Shown here: piece by piece, positions 1 through 12,200 of the stretch | Numbering within the stretch: the stretch's first letter is position 1 | How the letters are laid out: each line of letters begins with the position of its first letter | Source of the DNA: Protea cynaroides | Taxonomy: Eukaryota; Streptophyta; Magnoliopsida; Proteales; Proteaceae | Reading direction: 5' to 3' | Length of the DNA stretch: 64,000 nucleotides | NCBI GenBank assembly: GCA_028583415.1 | Contig: CM053269.1 | Location: 50,621,322-50,685,321, forward strand | Made by a program: the position numbers and the translations under genes | Notes under the pieces: model-generated | What the model was told of the DNA's origin: nothing | Database searches by the model: none | The model's input: the letters and a program-made list of their open reading frames with translations, nothing else

Positions 1-195
1 GTTGGCTATAGGAACTTCTCTTCTAAGGGCTTCTATTTTAGCCGGCCTAGGATTATTTCGTTCCTCCAAATTACTCATTCTTCCGTCCACATTATCCAAC
101 TTTGCATCTATTTTGACCAACCATTGGGGAACCAAATTAATAAGGTCATTGGGGTTGTTGGACTGATTAGGAGAGTTAGAACTTTCCTCGGCCAT
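1..195 (-). pseudogene. gag start of an LTR retrotransposon, partial
   Basis: The reverse strand from about 194 reads MAEESSNSPNQ then a coiled, charged segment with LVPQWLVKIDAKLDNVDGRM and continues off the window edge. It starts just after a tRNA-Met-type primer-binding site, which marks it as the beginning of gag rather than a host gene. Superfamily (copia or gypsy) cannot be told from this piece alone. Confidence 0.5.
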
Positions 196-210
196 GCTCT
201 GATACCAAAT

Positions 211-1291
211 TGGTGGCAAAGAGGGTTAAGACATCTCGAATTAACAAGCCCTCTTTGCTACATGATCTTAATTTAGTCCAAACCCAACTTTAACAAACAA
301 GAGTAATTAAAATTGAACAAATAATTCCACAACTTCAGATCCGTCTGTAAGAATGCTTCAAAATTTGGGATCCTTGATCCTTAGGATATGAGGAGCAATA
401 TCCCAGAAGATGAGCTTGATCCGACGGGTCAGATCGAAACAAATCTTGCCCGTAGGTCTCAGACAGATATTTTAACAAACCAAATTGTATCGCAATAGTA
501 AAATCAACTTATCTTATAATCCAGCAGTTGGAATGCCTTCAAACTTGGGGAAGATCTTCTCAATCTTAATTATGAACACTAGCCGAAAGTTGAAGCAAAT
601 CAAAAGAAGTTTGTAGTAGCCACAGCCTCTGCAGAGTGGCTGCAATAGGTACCGCCCAAGCTGGGATTATGTTCAGTTTATATTGATGGAGATTTCGTTG
701 AAATCTTCAATGGGTGATATTACTGATGAAGAAAAACAGTCGTCTAGCAGTAATGAAGGAGAGAAACTAGGAGAATGTAAGTAGAATTGAACAAAAAAAC
801 AATTGGTTGAGTCTCACAACCGTGGGAGACTCAACCATAAAAATAGGAGATAAACTCTTTTCTTTTTTCTGGTCTAAATATGCCTCTTGCCGCCAGCCTT
901 TCTTCTTTTATTTATAGCTTTGAGAAATTACAACTAGAATAGGAAAGTGCAAACTGAAATCAAGGAAAGCTAAGACTCCTTTATAATTTAGGAAGCTTCT
1001 TAAAACATGGAAATATGAAACTTAAATTTAGGCGAGTCTTAATCTCCGAGCAACTAAGACTCCTAAACTAACTAGACTATTTTTTAGGAAACTAACCAAT
1101 AGGAATAGAGACACTAATTAATTAGGAAACTAAAATAAAATAATCCTAACTAAAATAAAGCTGGCAGTAAAGAGATCTATTACTAAAGATCTCGATTTTC
1201 TGGAATTTCTGGAATGGTGACAATTCTGGAATTTCTGAACTTTCTGGAATGGCGACAATTCTTTAATTTCTGGAATAAAGCCTGATCTGCA
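211..1291 (-). mobile_element. LTR of an LTR retrotransposon (minus orientation), approximate limits
   Basis: On the minus strand a primer-binding site TGGTATCAGAGC (207-196), complementary to initiator tRNA-Met, is followed by an open frame starting MAEESSNSPNQ (about 194 down to 1) that continues out of the window and resembles a plant gag N-terminus. The sequence at higher coordinates should therefore be the 5' LTR. It is AT-rich and contains a leader-like stretch. Its outer edge near 1291 is a guess from a TG...CA pattern; no target duplication could be found because the other end is outside the window. The element lies in an upstream intron of DEX1. Confidence 0.5.
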
Positions 1292-1295
1292 TCAG

Positions 1296-1440
1296 TCAAG
1301 GCATTGCCTAGGCGTTTAGGCGCCTTGGAATTAGGCTGCCTTGGGCGCCTAATCAGACGTCTTGGTCACCTAAGCAAGTCATCTTGGGTGTCCGGTGACC
1401 CTCCAACGCCTTGGGTCGTCTTGTCGCTGTGACAACCTTG
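1296..1440. repeat. fragment of a GC-rich hAT-like repeat
   Basis: The motif group ggcgcct, cctaggcg and gcgcctaa followed by a gacaacctt end resembles the termini of the hAT-like element at 13876-14865, which also carries ggcgcctaggcg and ttgtcaaggcg. Only one end is seen here, so this is probably a degenerate copy. Confidence 0.4.
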
Positions 1441-1621
1441 AATTATATAGGCTGAGGCTCTTCACAATTAACTCAGTCTCAAACAAAATATGTTCATTAC
1501 TCCTGCTAAACATTCATAAAAGGCATATTAGATTGCTGAGTTTCCTATGATTATTCCAATACATTAATCTATCAATGGTGCTAAAAATAATTTTGTTTCG
1601 ACACTTCAACAACCATAGGAT

Positions 1622-1737
1622 GGAAACAGTTTCTCCGCATTGTGGGGGTAAGGGCCGTAAGGCTGCATACATTTTGCCACATTTTGCCTCTCCCTAGATC
1701 CTGCAGTAGCAGGAGCCTCATGCACTAGGACACTTCA
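1622..1737 (+). mobile_element. Au-type SINE, 5'-truncated
   Basis: The segment has the Au SINE 3' body: tggaaacag, tctccgcatt, gggggtaag, a ctccctagatcctgcagtag block and aggagcctcatgcac. It is flanked by an 18-bp near-perfect target duplication (1604-1621 and 1738-1755; two mismatches), which supports a retrotransposed insertion of some age. It sits in a DEX1 intron. Confidence 0.75.
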
Positions 1738-1932
1738 CTTCAATACCCATAGGATATGTCTTGATTAAAGAAAAAGTTCGAACTTGATGGGGTTCTCATT
1801 GGCAATGAGCTGGTGGACTCAAGGATTAGAAGTGGAGTCCTGACTGTGGTAGATCATACAATGTTTGGATAATGGTGAAACAGGTGGCCCCTCCATAACC
1901 CCCCTTGCCTGCCAAAAAAAAAAAAAAAAAAC

Positions 1933-2410
1933 CTGAAGCACCATTTAATATGGAAGTTCGCCAACACCAACGACCAGTGATCCAATAATGTGTCTATTTA
2001 GCAGCTGTGAAGAGAATGTTATAATGACATTATTGAATAATATGATCAGGATTGACATGCAACGGTGCAGGAATATGTCATCTTGTAGATGAAGCTACTG
2101 TTAGATTTCATTTATCAAGCTTTGCTTTGATTTACAATATTTGGATATGGTGAAACAAGCAATCAAAATGTTTTTACTTATATTTTTATTTATCTTTTGT
2201 ATTAGCTTTGTGTGTGTGTTTTTTTTGGGGGGGGGGGGGGTTCCTTCTGGTACCTGAAAGACCATTTAATATGGAAGCTCGTTAACTACCAATGATCCAT
2301 GTGTTTATTTAGCAACTGTGAAGAGTATATTATACGAGGGCATTATTGAATAAAATATGAAGCTAATGTCAGATTTCATTTATCGAGTTTTGCTTTGATT
2401 TACGTGGTTT
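1933..2410. repeat. duplicated intron segment next to a DEX1 splice acceptor
   Basis: About 1933-2140 and 2252-2410 are diverged copies: both contain accatttaatatggaag, tttagcaa/gctgtgaaga, a cattattgaata block and agatttcatttatc followed by tttgctttgatttac. The second copy runs directly into the acceptor of the exon at 2439. Between them is a T/G homopolymer run (about 2220-2240). Confidence 0.7.
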
Positions 2411-2438
2411 GGGCCTGACACTGGTAAGATTCATTCAG

Positions 2439-5400
2439 GTAAGGTGAGAGAAAAGTTTCCTCTTGAGATGGCTGAAATTCAGGGATCTGTAGTCGCTGCA
2501 GACATCAATGATGATGGAAAGATTGAACTGGTGACAACTGATACACATGGAAATGTTGCTGCGTGGACTGCACAAGGGGAAGAAATCTGGGAAGTTCATC
2601 TGAAGAGTCTCATTCCACAGGTTAATCCTTGTATCACCTTCTTCGCTTCTTAAGCAATATATTTTATCTCAAGCCAGATAGGACAACCATCGACAAGATG
2701 TCGATTTTCAGGAGCAATTTAAGCCATACGGTAGATCAATCTTCAACAGCCCAACATATATATTCATAAGCCAATGAAAGCAAAATACTACCGTAAGAGG
2801 AACAGCCTGAAAATGCAGGGCTATGGACAATTAGAAGAAAGCACTAGTTGAAGAAGCATCAGCCTAGAAAGCTAGGCTATACAAAATGTCACCCCAATAG
2901 TCAGAATGAACTTCAAGTGAATAGTTAGCCCAAAAATAAAGTAGGCTGATGCACAGTGAAGCTAAATGAGTCTCTAGATTTGCTCCTAGCTATGACACGT
3001 TTAGGTTCACCAGACAAGAAGAAGAAGAGTCTGGATTCCTGGTGCCTCTTTGATCATCAGATCCTTAATTTTGTTCCATAAGAATACAATTTCCACCAGG
3101 AAAACCCTATTAACCCAATTAATCACGTACATCATCCACACAAGATAGGGAACTAATGTAATTCTATTTCACATGAGTTTGTTTGATTTGATGAAGAACC
3201 ACTGGCAACAATCACCCACTTTATCTTTCTAATGAAATGGCAGTTCCATGGATTGCCAAACAACCATGGTGTTTAGTGCGACAGATTGATCTAAATAATA
3301 GCGAAGGCCTTCAGGGCCTAATGCTTCCCTTGATAAACCTTCCCATGACCGCCAGTAGTAACTCTACTGAGAATCTCTGAAGGCTAAGGTGACAGCCTTG
3401 TAAAAGAGTGCTTCTGAGGGCTATCAGCTATCTATATGTAGGATGTCCAATCACTGCAAGGCCTCCTGAAAAAGCATGCAAGGCCTCTTGAAAAAGCATA
3501 AAACTGCCGAACCCAATCCATGTGATCATGTCTGAAAGTGAAACACTATGAACACCTGGAGGACCAGGTTCTTTTCTGAGCACATTTCCATGTTAAAGTT
3601 GATGGAAAACTGAGGGGAGGGGGCCAAGCATGGGCCACCTCAAAGCCAAAGGAGCTGGACTTCACCAGTCCCTCAACTGTAACATCAAAAGATATCCTCT
3701 TGAAATCTCCTGACTAGTCTGAAGTCAGTTCCTAGTGAATGTAATGCAGCATCAGTTTGGGGTGGATTTGATGAGTTCTGAACCAGTTTTCTGGTATAGT
3801 CTTGGTTCAATTGATTGGATCTTATCATGACACCTCCTCAGTCTACACCGTGGTCTTGTTTGCAACTTATTTTGCTTTCTTTATTATCATCATATTGTAG
3901 TAAGTGTTGGCTGGATTAGGAACTCTATGAGTCCAGCCATATTTTGTCTTAATTCAGTTTCATGGTCATGGGTTTGAAACATAGAAATAGTCTCTCTGCA
4001 TTGCGGGGGTAAGGCTGTGTATATTTTGCCCCTCCCCAGACCCTGCAGTAGCGGGAGCTTCATGCACTGGGACGCCCCTTTGTTTTTCAGTTTCATGGTC
4101 AGATTAGGACACCCCACATAGGGAAGTCAATTGAATGTTTGAGTCAATAAGAGTCTTCTTTTTGTTTAGGCTTCACAAGGGAGGAGGTTGCTTATAACTT
4201 AGGTTGATTCTTTATTATTAAGTTTCCTAATTAGATTTTATTACTTCCATTGCTTTTGAATGGGAGATTATAAAGTCCTTTTCCTTCTTTAGTAGGAGGC
4301 TTAGTTTCCTTATTTAGTTCTATTTCTGTTTTAGAAAGTAATTGGAGTCTTTTCTCCTTTGAATATGCATGTAAATGTGTAACTGATGGATTGATTAGTT
4401 GATGAATAGAATTTTGATTAAAGTTGTAGGTTGTTAACTTGCCTCTACTTCTTTCTCCTCTCTCCTCTCTCCTCTCTCCTCTCTTTTCTTTTCTTCATGT
4501 ACTGTTCATGGGTACTATTCACAATCCCAAAACAGCCCCTATCTTCTCTCTCTTGATCCACCACCAGCAGATATCGATCTTGATCTGCATCAGAATGGGT
4601 CATGCAAGGGTTTAAGTTTAGCTTCTTAGATCTATGTTTTGAGTCTTCGTTGTTAGTAACATGTTGTTCCATCCATTCAAGTTAAAATGGAGACTACATG
4701 TAACTAGAAAGTTTTCAGTTGGGGGATATTTAATCTTTTATTTTATGTTTACCTAAATTGTGTTGGATGGGTGAAGTAAAATTGTATTTTGGATGGCTGA
4801 GCCTTTGCTGTTCCCTTTCTCATTGTTCTTTCCATGTATTCTTTGTTTTACTTCTCTTGTTCAGATTATACCATCTGTTGTGCCAGTAGCAACTCTTAAC
4901 AATGATAATTTTGACTGCCTGTGGATGTCATTGTTAGTGTTGTGTAGGATTATTACTCTACTTTGTTGTTGTTAACATTCTGTATTGGTTCTTGTAGGAT
5001 TATTACTCTATTTTGTTGTTAACATTCTGTATTGGTTCTTACCTAAAATGCTAGATTAGGATATGAACGTGGGGAAAAGATCAAAGAAAGCACCATGCTT
5101 GTGCTGTATTACTTATGAAGAACACCAAGTGTTCTCTGACATTGGTGGTGGTTAGAGTTTATGCTCATTCCTGAAATTTGGACCTCCTACCACTTATCCC
5201 TTTTGTTGTTCTCATAAGTTCCTTGTTTGCAGCCATTCTGTGCTGATCATAATTATGGTTTGTTAACTTCCCAATTTTTCTTGGTTTTTTGCTGGAGATC
5301 GCCATGTGCTTGTACTTGTAGATAATCATACTCCAGGCTAATGTGGCATTGTCATAATGGATTTTCTAGAGTCGTTTGTTCTGTTGGTTTTTCTCATTAC

Positions 5401-7442
5401 CCAAGTACTATTCCAATATGGATGCAGATTATCAGATTTTTTTTTTTTTCCTTTTTTTATTAGTAATAGAGACATATTATTGAAGAAACTAGACAAAGTG
5501 GTATATAAGAACAGAGTATGGCTGAAACCAAAATGCTACCCCAAGAAGGGTTTTAATCAATAGGATCAAGTCCTAAATAGTAAATGCATAGTTCATTTCC
5601 ATTAAACCCCATCCCCACTTTCCCCCCTAAAAAAAGAGGGTTGGTGGGGTGGGGCCCTAAAAAAAGAGGGTTGGTGGGGTGGGGGGAAGGTTAGTGTAAT
5701 TTAATGGTAGAGGGCATGCCTTGGTGTGACGGTAAGGTTTGTCATATTGCGACCTAGTGGTCACCTGGTTTGAAACAAGGAAACAGTCTTTCCGTGTTGC
5801 GGAGGTAAGGCTGTGTACATTCTGCCCCACCCCAGATCCTGCAGTGGCGAAAGTCTCGTGCACTAGGACGTCCTTTTTTTTTAAGGATATTAATATCTAA
5901 GTTGTTTGTTCTGGCTTTGAATAGAGATGAATGTAGAAACAACATCTACGTAGGCAAACCCATTTAGTTGGGTTAAGGCTTACGTGGGTTGGTTTCAGTT
6001 GACTTTTTCCTTCCCTAACAAGGCAAGCATGTTACTCTGGATCTTTCACTTTGTCTGAGAAATGCTGAGAAGCCCCCCTTTTTCTCTTTTCTTTTCTTTT
6101 TATTATTATTATTTTTTTTGGGGGTACGGACTCAGATATTGATCTTAGTTATGTTATTTGATGATGGTAAATTGATGATATTCATTGTACATTTTTGTCT
6201 CAATCAGGGCCCTACAATTGGTGATGTTGATGGGGATGGTCGCACAGATGTTGTGGTTCCTACAATATCAGGGAATATATATGTTCTTAGTGGCAAGGAT
6301 GGTTCTCATGTCCGTCCTTATCCTTATCGTACTCATGGAAGAGTGATGAATCAAGTTCTTCTGATTGATCTAAGTAAACATGGGGAGAAACAGAAGGGGC
6401 TCACTATTGTTACGACATCATTCGATGGTTATCTGTACCTAATTGATGGACCCACATCATGTGCTGATGTTGTTGATATTGGCGAAACCTCGTAAGATAT
6501 GCTTGCAGTCTAGTGCCATAATTATTCTTTTATTTTTAAGGAAAATGGACATTCTTATAGAATATCCTCACTATGTTCTTATGGTGTCATTTTTTTTCCA
6601 ACTATTTCCTAATATGAATTTTTTTTGCTACAGATATAGTATGGTCTTGGCGGACAATGTTGATGGTGGAGATGACCTTGATCTCATTGTTACTACCATG
6701 AATGGCAATGTCTTCTGCTTCTCTACTCCTGCTCCGCATCACCCCCTCAAGGCCAGTTAAATATCAATATGAAATTGTTTGGTTCTTTGGGCAGATATTT
6801 TTTTATTTTTGTTCGTTAATATTAAATATATTATTTTATTCCAGGCATGGAGATCACCTAACCAGGGAAGGAACAACTTTGCAAGCCGAGACAACCGTGA
6901 AGGGATCTATGTTTTACACTCATCGAGAGCTTTCCGTGATGAGGAAGGTAAGAACTTCTGGTTGGAGATGGAGATTGTTGACAGATACAGATTTCCATCA
7001 GGGTCTCAAGCACCTTATAATGTCACTGTAAGCACTCTTCCGTACACCTCTTCAGATATATTGGGAGTTATGGTAAATATAATCGAATAACTGATACTCG
7101 TTCTTAATTTGTCATCAATTGAAGACTACTTTATTGGTTCCGGGGAACTATCAAGGAGACAGGCAGATAACAAGTAACCAGGTCTTCAATCGCCCAGGAA
7201 AATATCGAATAAAGCTTCCAGCAGTAACTGTACGGACTACAGGGACTGTTTTGGTGGAGATGGTTGACAAGAATGGACTCTATTTCTCAGATGAATTCTC
7301 CCTCACCTTCCATATGTATTACTACAAATTACTGAAGTGGCTTCTGATCCTTCCAATGGTTGGGATGTTTGGCGTGCTGGTAATCCTTCGTCCACAGGAA
7401 GCCATGCCATTGCCTTCATTCTCACGGAATACTGACTTGTGA
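2439..7442 (+). CDS. DEX1: DEX1 (DEFECTIVE IN EXINE FORMATION 1), 3' part
   Basis: Five exons read as the C-terminal ~360 residues of DEX1: 2439-2620, 6208-6491, 6634-6751, 6845-7027 and 7125-7442 (TGA at 7440). Phases join without a stop. DEX1 is a plant membrane-associated protein with FG-GAP/integrin-like repeats that is needed for primexine patterning of the pollen wall. The sequence shows acidic, calcium-loop-like segments of that type (DINDDGKIEL, DVDGDGRTDV, DNVDGGDDLDLI), the run YRTHGRVMNQ, and near the end one hydrophobic membrane span (LLKWLLILPMVGMFGVLVIL) followed by a short tail ending SFSRNTDL. The remaining N-terminal exons, including the signal peptide, should lie upstream of position 1. 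The intron after 6751 appears to use a GC donor (AAG|GCCAGT), because no GT donor keeps the frame. The identification is from recognition of the conserved C-terminus; confidence is high. Confidence 0.93.
3969..4087 (+). mobile_element. Au-type SINE, 5'-truncated, with perfect target duplication
   Basis: The body contains gggtttgaaacat, tctctgcattgcggg, gtaaggctgtg, ccctccccagaccctgcag and gcgggagcttcatgcactgg, then a T-rich end. The flanks 3955-3968 and 4088-4101 are identical (cagtttcatggtca), extendable by two T. This is a clear SINE insertion and looks younger than the copy at 1622. Confidence 0.88.
5700..5880 (+). mobile_element. Au-type SINE, nearly full length
   Basis: This copy keeps the tRNA-related head (gccttggtgtgacggtaagg, then gacctagtggtcacctgg with a box-B-like segment) and the full Au body (aaacagtctttccgtgttgc, gtaaggctgtgtacattctg, agatcctgcagtggcg, gtgcactaggacgtcc) ending in T's. 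Target duplications were not found. It lies in the DEX1 intron. Confidence 0.8.
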
Positions 7443-9223
7443 TGGTTCTCCCTTTTCTGACACTCTTAATCGGGGATTATGAGTTCTGAGGCTCTAAAGA
7501 TGTCGCCTTGGTGAAACATGGCCGAACTATGTGCTCTGGATTTTCCAAACCCCCCAGTACGGATCTCCTCGATGCAGAGTTGAATGGATTCAAATTCATC
7601 CGCGTCTCAAACTGGAGGGTTTTCATCTGATACCAGGTAGGAGACGTCAAGGTGAAAAATCGTCCAACATGTTATATGGTTTGATCCCAGAATTTTTTGC
7701 TGCTGTTGTGCATGCTTTCCGAGGATCCATTCAAACCCCTCTCTCTCTCTCTCTCTCGTACTGGGAAATATTAGCAAACTGAGATTATGGGTATATTTAC
7801 TCTGGGAATTTTGTAACCTTTGCTTCCTCGATAGAGAAGGTCCTATGGGATGTGTTTCTCTATCTCCACATTCTAGTTTGAGATTGGTGCAGAAAATATC
7901 TTAAATTCCTGAATATTGCTGAAAATTCCAGACAGTTAACATGCTACAGTGGCCAACTCATACAAAGGATAAAAGGAAACTGGTCTCAACCTAATTTATT
8001 TAGGAAGTTTTTTAATACTGCTGCAGGCTTTGTTCCTTAGGAGGTTTACCCACCCTTCCTTACACTGTAAAATGTTGTGTGGCTCATTAGTTGGAAAATT
8101 TTACTCGGCCAATCAATCTTACAAGAGGAATCCTTTATTTGGTGTTATTAAATAAAGGGTGGGGATCTTTATCAGGCTGCGTGGCCCCTGCGTCACTGTG
8201 GCCAATCAGAGTGCGTGCAAGGTATACAATAGGGTTGGAAATTTTCATTTCAGGGGGCAGGGTAGTCATTTTGTGCTTTCCATGTCTGAGGCTATATGCA
8301 ATCTGCCGAATGTGAGAGGGTGAGAAGGAATCCCACAGTGATGTGGCAATATTATTCGCTGATGAGTTTTTCCATATTGATTGATCTGTGTTTGTGAAGG
8401 CAAGTAGACTGAAAGGCCTATCAAAAACCCACAATGCACTTCAGACACCGACCTGAGAAAACAAAAAGTTGAGAAATAGCTAGGAAACCCTTGAACCCCA
8501 CCTGTTAAGGCTCTAGTGAGATTTTCTCAAATGCAAAGGTTGGAAAGGATACAATCTTTTCCATTCCCTTATCTGAAATCCAGAAGGAGCAATTTATGGG
8601 TGGGTGGGTGGGTGGGTGGGTGGGTCATGGGTGGGTATATCTAGTTGTACCACCTGAAAGACTACTGTAGCAATTCTAAGCTGTTATGCACATAGAGAAT
8701 GGTTTGCATAAGGCACATGTTTAATTTCAAATTCAAATTCAATTATTTATTCTCTCATGTGATTGCATACCATCCTATGTATGTCCATGTACCACTCCAT
8801 GATCCTAAACACCCCTTTCACAGACCTGGATTGTGTTGAAACTTGACAGCAGAACTAGCGGCACAAGCACACCCAAACAAAAGAATGTGTGCCCACCCCA
8901 TAAATCCTGCTGGGGGAGGGGATGCCTAGGGGGAGGGCTGGTATTGGTGATAGGCTTATACAACACAGCTCACAGAGCTAGTACCCCTAGCAGATCTTAT
9001 AAATTAATTGATACCTAATGGAGGTTTGTAGAGGATACATGAATTATTCATTGAAAATAGAAATAAAAAAAAAGAAAAGAGAACGTGAGAGCAAGGAGCC
9101 AAAATGTTTCATTGGACGCATTCAGTAATCTATTTATTATATTTAAGGCAAAAACATCTTCAATGTACAATTGGATAGATTCATATACACATAAATGAGT
9201 ATTAGATATTCCTCTTGACCAAC
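7443..9223. other. tail-to-tail spacer between DEX1 and the WD40 gene
   Basis: Contains the 3' UTRs of both genes by position. A CT microsatellite lies near 7738-7758 and a GGGT tandem repeat near 8598-8635. No protein-coding exon or recognised transposon was seen. Confidence 0.6.
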
Positions 9224-12200
9224 TCAAGAACCCGCTGAGGAAGACTTACCTGCAAATTTTCCTAATATAGGTTCAAAACCGGAAGCCTCAGCCCCATTAT
9301 TATAGGAATTTCTCCCGCCAGACTGCACCAAATCAGCCAGTGCATTTACCTTCTCTTTGATTGAAGGAAGGAGCTCGGTGGCCTCAGCATAAAATTGAGT
9401 TTTGGGCCCAGCAATTGCATCTTGTCTGGAGAGCAGAGTTTCCAACTTGTTAAAAAATAGATGTGCATGTTGTGCTGCAGCATCTACGCTAAGCAATGCT
9501 TTCTTGCATCCGGTGATTACTTCCTGTACCTCAGATATTTGTGGAATACCTTCCATCTGGTATTTCTCCCTGGGTCCCTCCATATTCATCAGAGTGTCTT
9601 TTACTGAAGAACTAGTTGAATCACTTCTCGGAATAACGCAAGCAGGACTCACCAAGCTTCCTGTGGAATTCTTCACATCCTGTAGTAGTCATTCAGAACA
9701 GTTACATCTCAGCCTGGTATTATGGTATTAATTCTGCAAATGAGCCACTAGCGTTCATGCTTACGATTTCATATCTTTAAGAGTAAACAGGGAGGGTAAG
9801 GGAAGAGTCTTGCTCTCCCCTTTACCCATCTAGATAAGGACCATTAGGTAATCCCATACATATATTCTTATGGAGAAAGAACATGCCCGGCTGTGTTTTT
9901 CTGCACCCTCTCACATGGGCCAGGTAAATGACCATCCCACCCTAGTTATTTCAAGGGCGATTGTGAGAGAACTCATGGGACACAGCTGGACAGCATTCCC
10001 TTGCCCTATTCTTATATGTAATCTGCAGAGATATTCTAATCTCAAGGCCATGGCCCATTCAAAATCCCCTACCCAAATGGGAGATAGATATTACAAGGCT
10101 TTATCCACCTTACCATCAATGAAGGAAAAAGAGCACCCCAACCTACGTGTTAAAGGAAAAAAAAAAGACTCATTAAGAGGATAAGGGTATGGGCATTACC
10201 CACTATATTTCCCACATTGTCATGGTAATCTATATTGAGAAGCTCAAGATAGGGCGGCAAGTGAAGCCCGTACCTAACTTATCCACCGTAACTGACCCTC
10301 ATTTGGAGGGTAAACATACAAAGCCTAGGCTGGTAATGTAAGATATTTATAACATTAAGCTAAATGGGGAGGGAAAAGGTGAGAGCTTTATTCTGATCCA
10401 CATATATATTAAATACATTATGCATATGATTTATTTAACCCACCCTACATATTATGCCCAATATTTAATTATTTTGTGGTTATTTATTAGGTTTTATTGA
10501 GAAATAATGTAGTACTCTTTATATATTGGTAAATAATTATGCTGTCTTTAGTCACCCAAAAAAGAATTATGCTGTCTAAGGAAAATAGAAGGAATTTGAT
10601 TTGGATATAGGTTTACCTGCCTTTTCTAACTGCCTGGTAGTGGCATTTCTTACCTGGACCCTATAGGGTAAGGGTAATAGGTTTTTACCACCTAGGAGGT
10701 ATGAATAAGATCATATGACCCCATTTGCCGTCCTAGCTGAAGAGTCCGATGAGTTGTTTTGGGGTCCCAGTAATTACTAGACAAAGTTAAGTGCTGGCTA
10801 TTATATAACTTGTCATGCCCTTGTTTAAACCACTTTAGAAATGTCAAACTAATAATCTTTTATCTTCAGTAAGTAACAACTTTGCCCTTACATGATCACA
10901 CTGCATTGCCTTATTATTAGCCAGTGGCCTTACAACCTTACGTTTAACAGGCATACCTTGTCACAAGCATCTGATAATCGTTCTCCTAGCCCCTTGATTG
11001 GTGGACCTCTTGATGAACTATGAGATGCAATTTCATCCCAATTGTTCAGGGCTTCAGCACCCAAATTTTGGCTGGGTGTGTCAAAAAGTTTCTTGCATCC
11101 AATAAGATGGTCATCACGCACCATGCAATGTCCTGAGTAGCTTCTCCTTGTTGATGATTTCCTGCCCTCAAGCTAAAACAGATCAAAATATACTAAAATG
11201 GTTTAGTATTTCATGTACATGAGGAGAGGTATTTGTATATGCATGCAAACGCATCAATGATTAAATACACACATAGAAACCAGAAATGAACAAATTAAGG
11301 GGCTTCAAGGAAGTGAGATTATCTAAAGGAGGTAAAAGGAGGAGGGGGAGGCGGAAAGGGGAGAGGATTTTAACTATTCGATTAATGGATTTTTTGAGAC
11401 CACTGGTTTTTTACAGGTCCAAATGGATGCAAGTGATTAGATTGATGCAGGCAACATAATCCATATAAGCCCATCTGTTTATCATTCAAGGAGCAACTTT
11501 CCAACTAATCTCAATGCTTCAAAGTTACGAAAGAATTGCCAATCTTAAAACATAGTCATGAGAGAAGTTATTTAAGCAGTCAACACCAGGTCTTAGGATT
11601 AAAGTGACCAGGAGATAGTTGATGTACTATATATTATTCATTTTACCTTCCCATGTAACTAAGTTCATGCCAGATTGCCTCTCTATTGGCCAAGATCTGT
11701 TTGATGATGTGGCAAAGAGCTGCATTCTATGCAATCAATGGTCAACATTAATTGAATCTTATTATAGGATTTGTTAAGATCTTATGAGAGGTTGTGATAT
11801 TTTGGGACCACAGATCTGTCTGAATTGGTTTTGTTTTGAATGTTCAAAATCAATGCACATGTGTCCAGTGTGCATGATACATGGTGGCATGCAAAGAAGA
11901 CTTGAAGCTTAATAATTCTGTACTAGATGTTTCGGAAGATAAAAAAAGCCAATCATAGCAAATTCACTGTATGTAGCATCTTTTAAGAATCTTCTACATG
12001 ATTTAAAGTTAGAGCTTTGGCATTGAAACAAAATAACTTTTAGGCGTTTAAGGCTAAAACTGAAGCAAAATTTAGAATTTTATTGATAATAAAAAAAAAA
12101 AAAAAAAAAAAAAGGGATTCTGGTGGCTGGTGTGAAATTTGTCCAGATAACAAGTTGACAAAAATTCAAGAACATAAGAGAATTAGAAGTTAATGGAATG

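Larger units (their letters stand above)
2621..6207 (+). other. 3.6 kb intron of DEX1 with SINEs and small tandem duplications
   Basis: No coding exon is seen. It holds two Au SINE copies (listed separately), a pyrimidine-rich CT-type stretch near 4450-4495, a tandem duplication of about 50 bp near 4925-5040 (gtaggattattactcta repeated), and a duplicated 28-bp unit near 5626-5683 (aaaaaaagagggttggtggg twice). Confidence 0.7.

Noticed and set aside
8598..8635. G-rich GGGT repeat as telomeric or regulatory array
   Set aside because: The unit is not the plant telomere repeat and only a few units are present; it is a simple microsatellite.
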